From: an uncultured Eubacteriales bacterium
GTDB taxonomy: Bacteria > Bacillota > Clostridia > Monoglobales > Monoglobaceae
Direction: 5' to 3'
DNA: 64,000 nucleotides
Assembly: GCA_958352815.1 (NCBI GenBank)
Contig: CATWQA010000003.1
Coordinates: 1 to 64,000 of the forward strand
The translations under genes and the position numbers were made by a program. The notes beneath the pieces were generated by a model, which was not told the DNA's origin, searched no databases, and saw nothing but the letters and a program-made list of their open reading frames with translations. Within the stretch, counting starts at the first letter, position 1. Each line of letters begins with the position of its first letter. Shown here piece by piece: positions 17,309 to 25,979 of the stretch.

Positions 17309-18451
17309 TTATGAATTTGTCTTCTCTCTGTACTTTTGTAAAATCCTGTTTATTCTCTCCATGGGAGTGAGCAGCTCGCTTATGGACTTGTCCCCGTTAA
17401 TCTCTCTGATAATGAGGGCGATAAACTTGGACATGTCCACCTCGTGGTACCACTCGCAATCCTTAAGCTCGGGACGTCTGTAAACCGTGTTGGTAGTAAA
17501 CACAGCGTCAATCAGTCCTTCCTCGTACGCCTGATTAAACTTTGAAACGCCCTCTGTGAACAATCCGAAAGAGGAGAACACAATAACGCTCTTCGCCTTT
17601 CTCTTTTTCAGCTCTCTTGCAACGTCCAGCATAGACTCACCTGAGGCAATCATGTCATCCACAACGATTACGTTCTTATCTGTAATATCCTTGCCTAAGA
17701 ACTCATGAGCCACAATGGGGTTCTTTCCGTTAATAACCTTGGAGTAATCTCTCCTCTTGTAGAACATACCCAAATCCATGCCAAGCACAGAGGAATAGTA
17801 CATACATCTGCCCATGGCTCCCTCATCGGGGGAAACAATTAGAGTATTTTCAGAATTAAGGATTATTTCCGATTTGTATTTAAGGCAAGCCTTAATCATC
17901 TGATACGTGGGGCGAACGTTTTCAAAGCCGTTAAGGGGAATTGCGTTCTGCACCCTTGAATCGTGAGCGTCAAAGGTTATAAAGTTGTCCACGCCCATAG
18001 CCGCCAGCTCCTGAAGCATCATGGCGCTGTCAAGAGACTCTCTGGCAACTCTTCTGTGCTGCCTGCCCTCGTACATCATGGGCATAATAACCGTTATGCG
18101 CTTCGCCTTGCCGCCCAGGGCGGAAATCACCCTCTTTAAGTCCTGAAAATGGTCATCGGGACTCATGGAGTGCTCAACGCCGTACATCTTGTAGGTCACG
18201 CCGTAATTAAACGGGTCGCAGATAATGTAAATGTCGTAGGTTCTCACGGAATGTAAAACTACCGCTTTTGCCTCTCCTGTGCCAAACCTGGGGCAGTTTA
18301 CCGGAATAACAAAGCTGTGGGGCTCGGCTCCGCTACCCTCACAGAAATCCATGAGATACCGGTCTACCTTTTCCACCAAGTCCTCGCAGCCCTTCATACC
18401 GATAATTCCCAACTTGCCTAAATTGTAGACTTGAACCGGATTTTGTTGCAT
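17309..18451 (-). CDS. prs: ribose-phosphate pyrophosphokinase (long clostridial form)
   Basis: 380 residues, longer than the classical ~315-residue enzyme, as in the divergent PRPP synthetases of many Clostridia. Visible are the ATP-binding MMYEGRQHRRVARESLDSAMM, FDAHDSRVQNAIPL and the PRPP loop NVIVVDDMIASGESM. It makes PRPP from ribose-5-phosphate and ATP. The gene upstream encodes a PRPP-consuming enzyme of NAD salvage, 45 bases away. RBS GGAAGG precedes the ATG. Confidence 0.9.
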   Translation of the reverse strand: MQQNPVQVYNLGKLGIIGMKGCEDLVEKVDRYLMDFCEGSGAEPHSFVIPVNCPRFGTGEAKAVVLHSVRTYDIYIICDPFNYGVTYKMYGVEHSMSPDDHFQDLKRVISALGGKAKRITVIMPMMYEGRQHRRVARESLDSAMMLQELAAMGVDNFITFDAHDSRVQNAIPLNGFENVRPTYQMIKACLKYKSEIILNSENTLIVSPDEGAMGRCMYYSSVLGMDLGMFYKRRDYSKVINGKNPIVAHEFLGKDITDKNVIVVDDMIASGESMLDVARELKKRKAKSVIVFSSFGLFTEGVSKFNQAYEEGLIDAVFTTNTVYRRPELKDCEWYHEVDMSKFIALIIREINGDKSISELLTPMERINRILQKYREKTNS

Positions 18452-18496
18452 TATAAAATACCTTCCCTTAAATATATTTGGTTAATTGTACTCATT

Positions 18497-19927
18497 TTAA
18501 ACATTGTGGGACTTTAGCAGGTCGTACCTGATATCCCACAGCTTTTGGGATAAATCCACATAGTAAGTATGGGGATTTTCAAAACGTTTAACCTCATCCC
18601 AAATCAGGCTGAGTTCCTCCTCAGCATAGCTCCGTATCTCCTCAAGAGAGGGGGACTTATACACAAGCTTTCCCCCTAAGAAAACGGGAACCTGCAGCTC
18701 AACCGCCTTAAAGTCCGTAACGGTTTTGCGCTTCCAAGTGTTTTGAGGGTCGAAAATCTCATAGGGGCGGGTATCATCAATAACCTCGTCATAGGCGGTG
18801 AGCACATCGGCAACCGCCATACCCGTCTCCCTTGAGTAAAGACGAACAACCTTTTTGAAATAGGGATTTGTTATCTTCTGAACGTTTTCGCTTATTTTTA
18901 TTTTCGGAATAATTTTGCCGTCATGCTCAACGGCAACCATTTTATAAACCCCGCCGAAAACAGGCTCGGACTTTGAGGTTATAAGCCTCTCGCCCACGCC
19001 GAAGGAATCTATCCTTGCCCCCTGGCGGAGAAGATCTCTGATTATATACTCGTCAAGAGAGTTTGAGGCGCAAACCGTCGCCTCTGTCCAGCCCGCATCG
19101 TCCAAAAGCTTTCTCGCCTTTTTGGAGAGATACGTCAAGTCGCCGCTGTCAATCCTGATTCCGCACCTCTTTATCCCCTTGGGCTTCAGCACCTCGTTAA
19201 ACACCCTTATGGCGTTAGGGATACCGCTCTTTAACACGTTATAGGTGTCAACCAGCAGAGTGCAGTTATCGGGGTAGCATTCCGCATACGCCTTAAACGC
19301 CTCGTATTCCGAGTCAAAGCTCTGAACCCAGCTGTGCGCCATGGTTCCCAGGGCGGGCACGCCGAACATCTGGTCTGATATGGTGCACGCCGTTCCGCCG
19401 ACACCGCCTATGTACGCCGCCCTCGCGCCGTAAATCGCCCCGTCATAGCCCTGAGCCCGCCTTGAACCGAACTCCATAACGGGAATATCCCCCGCCGCTC
19501 TAACAATACGGTTGCTCTTTGTGGCGATAAGGCTCTGGTGATTTACGGTAAGCAAAATCATGGTTTCAATAAACTGCGCTTGAATTATGGGGCCTCTCAC
19601 CGTAACGATGGGCTCGTTGGGGAATATGGGGGTTCCCTCGGGGACGCACCACACGTCGCACTTAAACTCAAAGTTTTCCAAATAATTAAGAAACTCCTCG
19701 CAGAACATTTTCTTGCCTCTAAGGTACTCTATGTCCTCACGGGTGAATTTAAGATCGCTTAAATATTCAATAAGTTGTTCCACGCCTGCCATTACAGCGA
19801 AGCCCGCGCCGTCGGGAGCCTGACGGAAATACATATCAAAATACGCTATCCTGTCCCCCATGCCGCACTTTAAATAACCGTTCGCCATTGTGATTTCATA
19901 GAAATCCGTAAGCATTGTGTAATTCAT
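18497..19927 (-). CDS. pncB: nicotinate phosphoribosyltransferase
   Basis: 476 residues. MLTDFYEITMANGYLKCG, VMEFGSRRAQGYDGA and IRIDSGDLTYLSKKARKLLDDAG are hallmark segments of the NAPRTase family; the histidine of TMAHSWVQSF is the likely phosphorylated residue. It converts nicotinate and PRPP to nicotinate mononucleotide, the entry to the Preiss-Handler route completed by NadD (54171-54779). The start at 19927 is chosen over an in-frame ATG at 19969 because the family begins MNYTMLTDFYE and GGAGTGG lies 10 bases upstream. Confidence 0.95.
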   Translation of the reverse strand: MNYTMLTDFYEITMANGYLKCGMGDRIAYFDMYFRQAPDGAGFAVMAGVEQLIEYLSDLKFTREDIEYLRGKKMFCEEFLNYLENFEFKCDVWCVPEGTPIFPNEPIVTVRGPIIQAQFIETMILLTVNHQSLIATKSNRIVRAAGDIPVMEFGSRRAQGYDGAIYGARAAYIGGVGGTACTISDQMFGVPALGTMAHSWVQSFDSEYEAFKAYAECYPDNCTLLVDTYNVLKSGIPNAIRVFNEVLKPKGIKRCGIRIDSGDLTYLSKKARKLLDDAGWTEATVCASNSLDEYIIRDLLRQGARIDSFGVGERLITSKSEPVFGGVYKMVAVEHDGKIIPKIKISENVQKITNPYFKKVVRLYSRETGMAVADVLTAYDEVIDDTRPYEIFDPQNTWKRKTVTDFKAVELQVPVFLGGKLVYKSPSLEEIRSYAEEELSLIWDEVKRFENPHTYYVDLSQKLWDIRYDLLKSHNV

Positions 19928-19984
19928 AAAATATTCCACTCCAATTGCAGGCACACAATTAAAACGCATGTCTTATTTTTGACA

Positions 19985-20046
19985 ATAGTTCCAAACTATC
20001 ACTACTTAACAAATATCAGTATACCATTTACGTCAAAATTAGACAA
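19985..20046 (-). promoter_or_regulatory. promoter and candidate operator of pncB-prs-miaB
   Basis: Minus strand: TTGTCT (20041-20046), 17-bp spacer, TATACT (20018-20023). In the leader, ATAGTT-TGG-AACTAT (19985-19999) is a perfect inverted repeat with a 3-bp spacer, well placed for a repressor. The regulator is not identified. Confidence 0.5.
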
Positions 20047-20179
20047 GATTAAATTTAACAGAAATATTACAAAAGATTAATAGCCGATACATTAAAACTT
20101 GACAAAAACGCCGAAAATGAATAGAATGGAGAATATATTAGGTTTTTCAAAAAATCTTTGATTTTTGGGGAACTATATT

Positions 20180-20299
20180 GTAGGGGCGCCGCTTGTTTCG
20201 GCAATAAACCTTGTATTATCATTGACGTTGGTTGCTCTGTATAAATCGGAATGATGAGTGCTAACCAACATCAAAGAAGTTGGGTCACAGCTGCGCCCG
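20180..20299 (+). repeat. covarying-hairpin repeat, full copy 2
   Basis: Same ends as copy 1 (GTAGGGGCGCCGCTTG ... CAGCTGCGCCCG). Its hairpin reads CCAACATC-aaa-GAAGTTGG, with one mismatch. Confidence 0.75.
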
Positions 20300-20326
20300 C
20301 CGACATACTAACGGTTTATGCTACGA

Positions 20327-20419
20327 TTTTGATAAAGGCTTTGCCTTTAAAACCATTGCCGAGCCCATATTCCGCCATGCCAAGCCGCGGCGGCAATGTC
20401 GCCAAAGCCTTTATCAAAA
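20327..20419 (+). repeat. 93-bp terminal-inverted-repeat element, copy 2
   Basis: Exactly 93 bp, same orientation as copy 1 and nearly identical in the interior. Starts 27 bp after a covarying-hairpin repeat and ends 27 bp before a GC-rich double hairpin. Confidence 0.85.
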
Positions 20420-20446
20420 TTATACGGTGCCATAATTGCACATAAA

Positions 20447-20495
20447 GGGGTTTGGGGCGTAGCCCCAATCGGTTTCCCCGAAGGGGAAAACCGAC
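20447..20495 (+). repeat. GC-rich double-hairpin repeat, copy 1
   Basis: Two consecutive hairpins: GGGGC-gta-GCCCC and CGGTTTCCCC-gaa-GGGGAAAACCG. No T-run follows, so it is not an ordinary terminator. Confidence 0.7.
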
Positions 20496-20580
20496 GGCGC
20501 TCGGGGCGGAGGCGGCGAGCGCAATTGGGCGGGCGAATAGTTAAAGCCTTTTTCAAAAGGCGAAACAAAAAGGAGCTTTT

Positions 20581-20955
20581 ATGAGAAACAAAATTTTTAT
20601 TGCGATATTTGCCGGGTTGGCAATAATCTCTCTGCTCATTATCTTAAAGGTCAAAACCGCCAAAACCGACGCTTCGGCAGCGGAAATCGTCCAAGACGGC
20701 AATGTGATCCAAACAGTTGACTTGAGCTCTGTCAGCGAGCCTTACGATATAACCGTCCGCACAGAGGACGGGGGCTACAACACAATCCATGTGGAGCAGG
20801 GTTCAATCCGTGTGTCCGAGGCGGACTGCCCGGACAGGCTTTGCGTAAAGCAGGGGGAGATTACAAACGGCATATATCCCATAGTGTGCCTGCCCCACAG
20901 GCTGACGGTCAGAATAGTTGAAAACAGCGGCATTGACGCCGTGACAGGTAGGTAG
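20581..20955 (+). CDS. NusG domain II-containing membrane-anchored protein
   Basis: 124 residues. One membrane helix (about 5-24, FIAIFAGLAIISLLIILKV), then a NusG domain II-like beta fold ending in SEADCPDRLCVKQGEITNGIYPIVCLPHRLTVRI, with a CPDRLC motif and a third cysteine typical of this small family. Function is unknown; in Clostridia it recurrently precedes a Gx transporter gene, as here (3-base gap), which hints at a shared membrane or redox role. RBS AAAGGAG. Confidence 0.85.
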   Translation: MRNKIFIAIFAGLAIISLLIILKVKTAKTDASAAEIVQDGNVIQTVDLSSVSEPYDITVRTEDGGYNTIHVEQGSIRVSEADCPDRLCVKQGEITNGIYPIVCLPHRLTVRIVENSGIDAVTGR

Positions 20956-20958
20956 CTT

Positions 20959-21492
20959 ATGAACAACAAAAGGATTAACACAAGACGTATGGTTCTCATG
21001 GGGGTGCTCACGGCAATCGGGCTCACCATATTTATGCTGGAGGCTCAAATACCGCCCCTCACCGCCATACCCGGCATAAAGCTCGGGCTTGCAAATATTG
21101 TCACTCTCTTTGCTCTGGCGGTTTTGGGTCCTAAGGACGCGCTTATTATTCTCATTATGCGGGTTATTTTGGGCAGCGTCTTTTCGGGGCAGATTATGAC
21201 TCTGGCGTACAGCATGACGGGAGGCGTGCTCTGCCTTGCTGCCGAGGCGGCTCTGCTTAAAGTCCTGCCTCTTAAAAACCTATGGGCAATCAGTGTTATA
21301 GGCGCGGCGGTTCACAACACCGCCCAGGTCGCCGTGGCTGTTTTAATCACTAAGACCCCGGGCATATTCTGGTACCTGCCCTACCTTATCATCGCCGCCG
21401 TCATAACAGGCGCGTTTATCGGAGCCGCCGTTCAGTTCACTCTGAAAAAGGGGGACTCCGTCATCAAGAAATTAACTCAAACCCGAGATTAA
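20959..21492 (+). CDS. Gx transporter family protein (heptaprenyl diphosphate synthase component I-like)
   Basis: 177 residues, about five membrane helices. IPPLTAIPGIKLGLANIVTL, AVLGPKDALIILIMRVILGS and SMTGGVLCLAAEAALL are the signature segments of the Gx/HepT-like family, related in fold to substrate-binding subunits of energy-coupling transporters. The substrate is not known. It pairs with the NusG-II protein upstream and meets uxuB tail to tail with a 4-base overlap. Confidence 0.85.
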   Translation: MNNKRINTRRMVLMGVLTAIGLTIFMLEAQIPPLTAIPGIKLGLANIVTLFALAVLGPKDALIILIMRVILGSVFSGQIMTLAYSMTGGVLCLAAEAALLKVLPLKNLWAISVIGAAVHNTAQVAVAVLITKTPGIFWYLPYLIIAAVITGAFIGAAVQFTLKKGDSVIKKLTQTRD

Positions 21493-23105
21493 CCCGTCTG
21501 CAAATACTTCTCTAAGGCTCTGCGGACGGCTCCCGGGTTTTTATTCATTTCCCCAAAGTATTTCTCAACCTTAAGCCCTATACCGCTGTCATAAAGATTT
21601 ACCCCGAAAATCTTCTCGTCCGACAGCAGCTTTTTTATTGAGCCGTGTATTTTTTCACCATCGGTACAGCCAAAGCCTATCTCATTCATAATCCCCACCG
21701 CATATCCAAGCATAGGGTCGGGGCTCGGCTCAAAGGAATTTCCCTCATCGTCCACTCCCAAAAGGTATCTGCACCAGCCTGCAAACACCAGGGGAATGTA
21801 TTCTAAGCTGTCCGCCTTTCCAACCTCGGCGTACCGCTTTATCGTCTCCCCAAAACGAACCCCCAGCTTCTGAGAAGTGTCGCAGGCAATTCTCTGAGGA
21901 GTATCTCTGATAAACGAGTTGGCAAACCTCTTAGTCAGCACCTCATCGAGGAACCTGCGGGGCTCTATTATTTTAGGGTCGTCAACAACGGGAAGCCCCT
22001 CGTCATGCCCCACTCTTTTAACCAATTCCGAAAGCTGTTCATCCTTCATCTCATCGCTTATTCTGTCATACCCCAACAGGCAGCCGAATATGGCAAGGCA
22101 GGTGTGGAGAGGGTTTAGGCAGGTGCACACCTTCATCCTTTCCGACCTGTCAACTGTTTCCCTGTCGGTGTATATAACTCCCGCTTTTTCAAGGGGAATA
22201 CGGGAGTTTGGGAAGTCGTCCTCAATCACAAGGTACTGAGGAGCCTCCGCGTTCACAAAGGCGGCTGCAAAGGTGTGCTTCTCGGTTTCAAAGGGCTTTA
22301 TTCCCTCTATTCCGTCCCGCTCTAAAAGCCTTTGTACCTCCTCAAAGGGGCGGGGAGTAATCTTGTCTATCATGGTGCAGGGGAATGAAACCGAGTTTTC
22401 AATATAGCTTTCAAAGCCCTTGTCCGCAAAACCGTTTTTAACCCAGTGCCTTGCGAAATCCCCCACCGCGCTTTTCAGCCTGTCTCCGTTGTGGGCGCAG
22501 TTATCCATGCTTACAAGGGCGACGGCATATCCGCCGCTCTTGTACCTGTGGTGCAGCAGGGCGGCAAGGCGACCCATATATGTCTTTGCTTGGCTCGGCT
22601 CCCTTTCAAAGTCTCTCGCAACCTCGCCGTAATACTCCCCCTCCGCCCCTTTCAGGCTGTACCCCTTTTCGGTTATGGTAAAGGATACCATAGCAAGGCT
22701 TTTAGCAGAAAAAATCTCCTCCAAACGGGCTGTGTCCTCTCTGTTCTCAAAATCCAAAGCGAGAGCCTCGGCAACGCTTGCCACAACCTCTTTCTCCACA
22801 GTCCCGTCAGAGTTTAGGACTACCGACAGGGTTAGGTTATCGGTTTTATGAAAGCAGTTCTCTAAAATCTCATAATCATATCCCTCCGCCACGATTATGC
22901 CTCTGTCTGTCTCCCCTCGGTTTAACAGCCTTTGGCACAGCACGGCGGGAAACGCCCTGAAAATATTCCCTGCCCCGAAATGAACCCACGAGGGCTCCTT
23001 TCGAGTGCGTTCTCTCATCATATCTATATCAAATTCAGGCAGCTTATATCCTGATTTAAGCCACTTATCTCTCTCATTCTCAACAGATTTCTTGCTAAGC
23101 CTCAT
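21489..23105 (-). CDS. uxuB: D-mannonate oxidoreductase / fructuronate reductase (mannitol dehydrogenase family)
   Basis: 538 residues. WVHFGAGNIFRAFPAVLCQRLL is the N-terminal NAD-binding motif of the polyol dehydrogenase family; VSMDNCAHNGDRLK and RMKVCTCLNPLHTCLAIFGCLLGY are conserved in fructuronate reductases. It interconverts D-fructuronate and D-mannonate with NADH; UxuA, encoded just upstream, dehydrates mannonate. The start at 23105 has GGAGGG close upstream and overlaps uxuA by 11 bases. A mannitol or tagaturonate enzyme is possible by family, but the uxuA neighbour favours UxuB. Confidence 0.88.
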   Translation of the reverse strand: MRLSKKSVENERDKWLKSGYKLPEFDIDMMRERTRKEPSWVHFGAGNIFRAFPAVLCQRLLNRGETDRGIIVAEGYDYEILENCFHKTDNLTLSVVLNSDGTVEKEVVASVAEALALDFENREDTARLEEIFSAKSLAMVSFTITEKGYSLKGAEGEYYGEVARDFEREPSQAKTYMGRLAALLHHRYKSGGYAVALVSMDNCAHNGDRLKSAVGDFARHWVKNGFADKGFESYIENSVSFPCTMIDKITPRPFEEVQRLLERDGIEGIKPFETEKHTFAAAFVNAEAPQYLVIEDDFPNSRIPLEKAGVIYTDRETVDRSERMKVCTCLNPLHTCLAIFGCLLGYDRISDEMKDEQLSELVKRVGHDEGLPVVDDPKIIEPRRFLDEVLTKRFANSFIRDTPQRIACDTSQKLGVRFGETIKRYAEVGKADSLEYIPLVFAGWCRYLLGVDDEGNSFEPSPDPMLGYAVGIMNEIGFGCTDGEKIHGSIKKLLSDEKIFGVNLYDSGIGLKVEKYFGEMNKNPGAVRRALEKYLQTG

Positions 23106-24174
23106 GTTTTCCCTCCGACTTCTCAATCGCCTCCAACAGTCCGTTCAGGTATGCCGCTCCCAACGCCCTGTCATACAAACCGTAGCCCGGCATTGCCTTT
23201 TCTCCCCAAATCATTCTGCCGTGGTCTGGGCGCAGAGGGCCGTCAAAGCCCGTATCGTAAAGAGCTTTGACAATCTCATACATATCCATCGACCCGTCCC
23301 GTGACAGGTGGGCTGCCTCCTCGAATTTTCCCGGGGAGTGGTGCTTGAGGTTCCGCACATGGGCAAAGTGGATCCTGCCCTCCGCCGCCCTGATTATACC
23401 GCAGATGTCGTTTTGAGGATTGGAGCCCAAAGACCCTGTGCACAGGGTCAGACCGTTAAAGGGGCTGTCCACCGCTTTAAGCAGCCGCATTATGTTTTCT
23501 TTGTTGTTAATAATCCTGGGCAGCCCAAACACAGGCCATGCGGGGTCATCGGGATGAATTGCCATTTTTATGCCGTGCTTTTCGCAGACGGGCTGAATTT
23601 TCTTTAAGAAGTACACTAAGTTGTCAAACAGCTTTTCGCCGTCCACCCCTCTGTATGCCTCAAACAGCTCCTTAACTCGGCTTAATCTTTCAGGCTCCCA
23701 GCCGGGCATAACGTACCCCTGATTGTTTGAGTCTATCCGCTCAAACATCTCCTCGGGATTAATCCTGTCAATCATTTCCTGGTTGTAGGACAGCACCGTT
23801 GAGCCGTCGCTCCGCTCCTTTGCCAGCTCCGACCGCGTCCAGTCAAACACAGGCATAAAATTGTAGCACACAAGCCTTATGCCCGCCTGCCCCAGATTTT
23901 CCAGGGTTTTGATATAGTTCTCAATATACTTGTCCCTGTCGGGGGTGCCTATCTTAATTGAGTCGTGAATATTAACGCTCTCTATTCCCTCTATTTTAAG
24001 GCCTGCCGCCTCAACATTCCGCTTCATCTCCTCTATGTCGTCTTTTTCCCAGACCTCTCCGACAGGGACGTTATATAGGGTTGTTATAACCCCGCTTACT
24101 CCGGGAATTTGCCTGATCTGCCACAGCTCCACGCTGTCATTTCCCTCTCCGAACCATCTCAACGTCATTTTCAT
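23095..24174 (-). CDS. uxuA: mannonate dehydratase
   Basis: 359 residues. TLRWFGEGNDSVELWQIRQIPGV at the start, NLGQAGIRLVCYNFMPVFDWTR, MAIHPDDPAWPVFGLPRI and RIHFAHVRNLKHH are signatures of the TIM-barrel UxuA family. It dehydrates D-mannonate to 2-keto-3-deoxygluconate. It sits between the TRAP permease gene and uxuB, so the operon imports and degrades a hexuronate or aldonate. The KDG kinase, aldolase and uronate isomerase are not in the window. Confidence 0.95.
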   Translation of the reverse strand: MKMTLRWFGEGNDSVELWQIRQIPGVSGVITTLYNVPVGEVWEKDDIEEMKRNVEAAGLKIEGIESVNIHDSIKIGTPDRDKYIENYIKTLENLGQAGIRLVCYNFMPVFDWTRSELAKERSDGSTVLSYNQEMIDRINPEEMFERIDSNNQGYVMPGWEPERLSRVKELFEAYRGVDGEKLFDNLVYFLKKIQPVCEKHGIKMAIHPDDPAWPVFGLPRIINNKENIMRLLKAVDSPFNGLTLCTGSLGSNPQNDICGIIRAAEGRIHFAHVRNLKHHSPGKFEEAAHLSRDGSMDMYEIVKALYDTGFDGPLRPDHGRMIWGEKAMPGYGLYDRALGAAYLNGLLEAIEKSEGKHEA

Positions 24175-24193
24175 AGCTTTTCCTCCAATCAGT

Positions 24194-25501
24194 TTAATAT
24201 CCGAAAATCCTCGGCAGCAGCATGGACACGCCGGGAATAAAGGTTACCAGCAGCAGCACCGCCGCAATAGCGCCGTAATACGGGAGCAGCGGCTTTATCA
24301 CTCTTTCAATTGAGGTTCCCGCCACGCGCACGCCCACGAACAGAATATTTCCCACAGGAGGCGTTATGGTTCCGATACACAGGTTAAACACCAGCATTAT
24401 CCCGAACTGAACAGCCGTCATGCCTATTAAATCGCTTGTTACAACGGGCAGAAAAATCGGGGTGAATATTAAAATCGCAGGGGTTATATCCATAAAAGTT
24501 CCCACAAGGAGCAGAATTAAATTTATAATCAGCATGATAACAATTCTGTTGTCGCTTATGCTTATAAGCCCATTGGAAATAGCGGCGGGAATACCCGTAA
24601 ACGCCAGCACCCACGCCATAATCCCCGAAACGCCGATAAGGAACACGATAATTCCCGTGGTCTCCGCGCTCTCCTTAAAAATCTTGTATAAGTCCTTTAG
24701 CTTTATTGTACGATAACACAGGGATAAAATCAAGCTGTATACCACCGCCACCACCGAGCCCTCCGTGGCGGTGAATACTCCCGCGATTATTCCGCCGATT
24801 ACGATTAGGATAAGAAGCAGGCTGGGTATAGCCTCCAGGATAATCCGTGCCGCCTCCTTTGCGGTGGCTCTGCGGCTGCTTCGATAACCTCGGCTCTTGG
24901 CCATAAAAAACGCCACAGCCATACACGCCAGCCCCCACAAAATCCCCGGTATATACCCTGCCAGAAACAGTGCGGCAACCGACGCCCCGCCGCTCACCAA
25001 TGAGTAGGTTATGAGCACGTTGCTGGGCGGAATAAGGAGCCCTGTGGGAGCCGTGGCAATATTCACGGCGGCGGAGTAGTCAACGTCATAGCCCTCGCTC
25101 TCCTCAATGGGGCCTATAATCGAGCCCATTGCCGAGGCAGACGCCACTCCCGACCCGGATATTGCCCCGAACATCATGTTTGCCACAGAGTTTGTGTGGG
25201 CAAGAGCTCCGGGAACCCGCCCCGTCAGCAGCAGAGCGAAGTTTATAAGCCTTTTTGCAATTCCTCCCTTGTTCATAATATTCCCCGCCAGAATGAAAAA
25301 GGGAATTGCAATCAATGTGAAAACCGATATGCTCGAAAACAGTCTCTGAGCTCCGGTCAAAACCGCCACGTCAAAATCCATAATGGGAAGTATTGCAAGA
25401 ATTGAGGAAATTCCGATTGAAACAGAGATGGGAACCCCTGCCAAAAGAAGGGCTACAAGCGTTATGCCCACAATCAGCCCGCAAACCAAGGCAATGTTCA
25501 T
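24194..25501 (-). CDS. dctM: TRAP transporter large permease (DctM)
   Basis: 435 residues, about 12 membrane helices. MFGAISGSGVASASAMGSIIGP, ATAPTGLLIPPSNVLITYSLVSGG and ITPPVGNILFVGVRVAG are the DctM signatures. With DctQ and DctP it forms a sodium-driven importer, here likely for a sugar acid given uxuA-uxuB downstream. It starts 1 base after dctQ. Confidence 0.94.
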   Translation of the reverse strand: MNIALVCGLIVGITLVALLLAGVPISVSIGISSILAILPIMDFDVAVLTGAQRLFSSISVFTLIAIPFFILAGNIMNKGGIAKRLINFALLLTGRVPGALAHTNSVANMMFGAISGSGVASASAMGSIIGPIEESEGYDVDYSAAVNIATAPTGLLIPPSNVLITYSLVSGGASVAALFLAGYIPGILWGLACMAVAFFMAKSRGYRSSRRATAKEAARIILEAIPSLLLILIVIGGIIAGVFTATEGSVVAVVYSLILSLCYRTIKLKDLYKIFKESAETTGIIVFLIGVSGIMAWVLAFTGIPAAISNGLISISDNRIVIMLIINLILLLVGTFMDITPAILIFTPIFLPVVTSDLIGMTAVQFGIMLVFNLCIGTITPPVGNILFVGVRVAGTSIERVIKPLLPYYGAIAAVLLLVTFIPGVSMLLPRIFGY

Positions 25502-25502
25502 G

Positions 25503-25979
25503 TCAATCCTCTCCTTTGTGTCGTATTAGCTCGTATATATTAATTATCGCAAACAGAATTGTAACCACTCCGCATATGGGCACAATAACATATACCATGG
25601 ACATGGGAATGCCCAGAGACGCGGTTATCTGGGTAGTAGTCAGGCGGGTTATGCTAACTCCTCCGTATACCATAACCAGAGCGGCAAACAAAATCACAAG
25701 CAGCTCCGAAAAAATACAGACCGCCCGCAAACTGCTCCCACTGAGCTTGTCCGCTAAGAATCCCATTCGCATATGCTCCCGCTTGCCAAAGACCAACGCC
25801 GCCGCTATCAGGGCAAGCCATGTAAAGGAATAGGTCAGCAGCTCCTCCGAAACAGTGCTGGGGGAATTGAAAAGGTATCTGGTTAAAATCTGGTAGGTTC
25901 CGATAAGGGTTATGAATATAAACATTATGACGCAAATTACTTCTAAGATTACCGTCAGCATTTTTTTAAGACTATCCAT
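25503..25979 (-). CDS. dctQ: TRAP transporter small permease (DctQ)
   Basis: 158 residues, four membrane helices, with FGKREHMRMGFLADKL, the typical cytoplasmic loop, and a C-terminal membrane segment. The ATG at 25979 overlaps the end of dctP by 8 bases; an earlier TTG is possible but less likely. Confidence 0.92.
   Translation of the reverse strand: MDSLKKMLTVILEVICVIMFIFITLIGTYQILTRYLFNSPSTVSEELLTYSFTWLALIAAALVFGKREHMRMGFLADKLSGSSLRAVCIFSELLVILFAALVMVYGGVSITRLTTTQITASLGIPMSMVYVIVPICGVVTILFAIINIYELIRHKGED

Larger units (their letters stand above)
20047..20580. other. intergenic repeat island upstream of the NusG-II gene
   Basis: Three repeat families lie head to tail: covarying-hairpin repeat (20180-20299), 93-bp element (20327-20419) and GC-rich double hairpin (20447-20495). 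A ribosome binding site AAAGGAG precedes the ATG at 20581. No other gene is seen. Confidence 0.6.

Noticed and set aside
20447..20495. Rho-independent terminator
   Set aside because: Strong stems but no following T-run on either strand, and the sequence recurs elsewhere as a dispersed repeat.
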